This document shows, one piece after another, positions 6,155 to 7,441 of a stretch of DNA of 7,441 bases. The notes beneath the pieces were generated by a model that made no database searches, was not told where the DNA came from, and saw only the letters and a program-made list of their open reading frames with translations. The translations under genes and the position numbers were made by a program. Source of the stretch: CAZRUA01 sp964603125 (lineage in GTDB: Bacteria > Bacteroidota > Bacteroidia > B-17B0 > Aurantibacillaceae); NCBI GenBank assembly GCA_964603125.1, contig CAZRUA010000137.1, positions 1 to 7,441 of the forward strand, read 5' to 3'. How positions within the stretch are numbered: position 1 is the first letter of the stretch; the number at the start of each line of letters is the position of its first letter.

Positions 6155-7441
6155 ATGAATAAAAATTACTTTGGTTTTCTATTTGTGTTGTTGAGTTATA
6201 TCGGTTTTAGTCAAACCTATAATAACGAATGGATTAATTATTCTCAAAAATATTATAAAATCAAAGTAGCCCAAGATGGATTGTATCGCTTAGATTCAGC
6301 TACACTTATTCAAAACGGAATTCCATTAAGTACATTTGATGCACGTAACATTCAGTTGTTTCAAAACGGAAAGGAGCTTTATATTTGGTTGCAGGGCGAA
6401 CAGGATGGGGTTTTTAACAGTAGCGACTTCTTATATTTTTATGCTGAAAAAAACGCTTGTAAAGGCAGTTTAGATTCGGGCCTTTTCATGAATTCTTCTT
6501 ATTTAGCTAATCCTTATTACAGTGTTATTAATGATACAGCTGCCGTTTTCTTCACCTGGAACAACCAGCTTAACAATAAACGTTTGTTGCTCGAGAATGA
6601 TAATTCCTTTGCAAGTTATGCTGCCGAGTCTTATTTTATTCATGAAGATATTAAGGCTTTTAATCAAGTTTATAATGCTGGCCCTCAGATTCAACAAACA
6701 GGCTCAACCGATCCACGCTACCGCATGGGCGAAGGTTTCATTTATCGCCGAACAAGTATTGGTGATGTAGATTCAGTTTCATTTTCAACTCCTAATATTT
6801 ACAATGCAGGCCCGCCAAGTTCATTAACTCTTTCTTATTCTGGAATGAGCAGCCAGTTTATTAGCGATGACCATAGAGTAATTGCTGATTACAGAAATAT
6901 AGCTGGTTCATATGTAACATTGCATGATACGATGTTTAAGGGTTTTCCTGTTATCAGAACTACTAATTCTATTTCTACTCCTAGTTTAGGTTTAAATGTT
7001 TCTGTTCGTATTAATATGGTTTCTAATCCTCATGATGTGTCAAAACCAGCTAGTATTGGAACTCATTATGTAAAGTTAACTTATCCGCACACTTTTAATC
7101 TGGATAACAAAAATTCATTTTTAATGTATATTCCTGATAATGGAAGCCAAGCTAAATCACTTTTAAATATTAGTGGTTTAAATGTTGTTGGTGGAAATGT
7201 TCGTTTAATTGATTTAACCAATCATAAATTTATAACTTCTACTTTTCAAAGTGGCGTGTATAAATCTTTAATTCCCAATTTGGGAAATACAAAGAAATGC
7301 TTTATTACAAGTGATTCGGCTATAGTTAAAATAACAAAGCTTTCTGCAGTTAATAGTACAGGTTTTTTTACTAACTATTCGGTTTTTGCCATTGATTCGG
7401 CTTATGTTATTGTAACTCATCCAAGTTTAAACACCTCAGTT
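6155..7441 (+). CDS. Secreted C25 (gingipain-like) peptidase-family protein, N-terminal part (3' partial)
   Basis: The frame from the ATG at 6155 is open for 429 codons to the window edge with no stop, so the gene continues beyond it. A signal peptide (about 1-20, ending G-F-S-Q) precedes a prodomain-like segment: YKIKVAQDGLYRLD (about 34-47), then A-R-N-I-Q-L-F-Q-N-G-K-E (63-74) and G-V-F-N-S-S-D-F-L-Y-F-Y-A-E (about 85-98), typical of the N-terminus of C25 family proteins that precede the peptidase in Bacteroidota. A beta-rich region follows. The last visible residues, S-A-Y-V-I-V-T-H-P-S-L (415-425), look like the first strand of the C25 peptidase domain. The catalytic His and Cys and any C-terminal type IX sorting domain lie outside the window, so activity is unproven. 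It starts 6 nt after the barrel gene, which suggests cargo or a PorU-like role, with the barrel as carrier. Confidence 0.82.
   Translation, partial: MNKNYFGFLFVLLSYIGFSQTYNNEWINYSQKYYKIKVAQDGLYRLDSATLIQNGIPLSTFDARNIQLFQNGKELYIWLQGEQDGVFNSSDFLYFYAEKNACKGSLDSGLFMNSSYLANPYYSVINDTAAVFFTWNNQLNNKRLLLENDNSFASYAAESYFIHEDIKAFNQVYNAGPQIQQTGSTDPRYRMGEGFIYRRTSIGDVDSVSFSTPNIYNAGPPSSLTLSYSGMSSQFISDDHRVIADYRNIAGSYVTLHDTMFKGFPVIRTTNSISTPSLGLNVSVRINMVSNPHDVSKPASIGTHYVKLTYPHTFNLDNKNSFLMYIPDNGSQAKSLLNISGLNVVGGNVRLIDLTNHKFITSTFQSGVYKSLIPNLGNTKKCFITSDSAIVKITKLSAVNSTGFFTNYSVFAIDSAYVIVTHPSLNTSV

Noticed and set aside
6503..6770. Short open frames on both strands inside the C25-type gene, and one at 5698-5892 opposite the barrel gene
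   Set aside because: The frames from 6155 and 5060 are long, open and carry family motifs throughout, so these are shadows.

Overview
The window looks like chromosomal DNA of an AT-rich Bacteroidota bacterium, of Flavobacteriales/Sphingobacteriales type. Four things point there: a MetK C-terminus with the insert I associate with that phylum, a PorV/PorQ-family outer-membrane protein beside a C25 (gingipain-like) protein as in type IX secretion genomes, a TAnnTTTG -7 promoter element, and A/T-rich leaders without Shine-Dalgarno sequences. I see no tRNA, rRNA, CRISPR array, transposase or other sign of recent transfer.

Layout. (1) 1-620, plus strand: the 3' end of metK, then a small single-pass membrane protein with six clustered cysteines. 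(2) 632-668: a near-ideal hairpin that can terminate transcription from both sides. (3) 3066 down to 681, minus strand: a compact four-gene operon of a 105-residue conserved protein, a predicted seven-helix membrane protein that appears to start at TTG, a histidine kinase with one membrane helix and no sensor domain, and a LuxR/NarL-type response regulator. The junctions are a 1-nt gap and overlaps of 22 and 17 nt. (4) 3067-3353: the divergent intergenic region, with three copies of a 14-bp perfect or near-perfect palindrome phased every 23 bp, then a -7 element so close to the next ATG that the mRNA may be leaderless. (5) 3354-5001, plus strand: a small DUF3606-like protein and a multi-spanning GT-C-like membrane protein. 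(6) 5060 to the window end: a PorV/PorQ-family beta-barrel and, 6 nt downstream, the N-terminal 429 residues of a secreted C25-type peptidase-like protein cut by the window edge.

How they may work together. The kinase has only about 30 residues of membrane anchor before its dimerisation helix, so the seven-helix protein is the obvious candidate to sense for it, with the output going to the LuxR-type regulator. The palindrome array between this operon and the DUF3606-like gene is a plausible operator and could belong to that regulator, but nothing in the sequence proves it. The barrel and the C25-like protein look like an export module: PorV-type proteins carry type IX cargo across the outer membrane. 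Functions of the 105-residue protein and the cysteine-rich protein are unknown.
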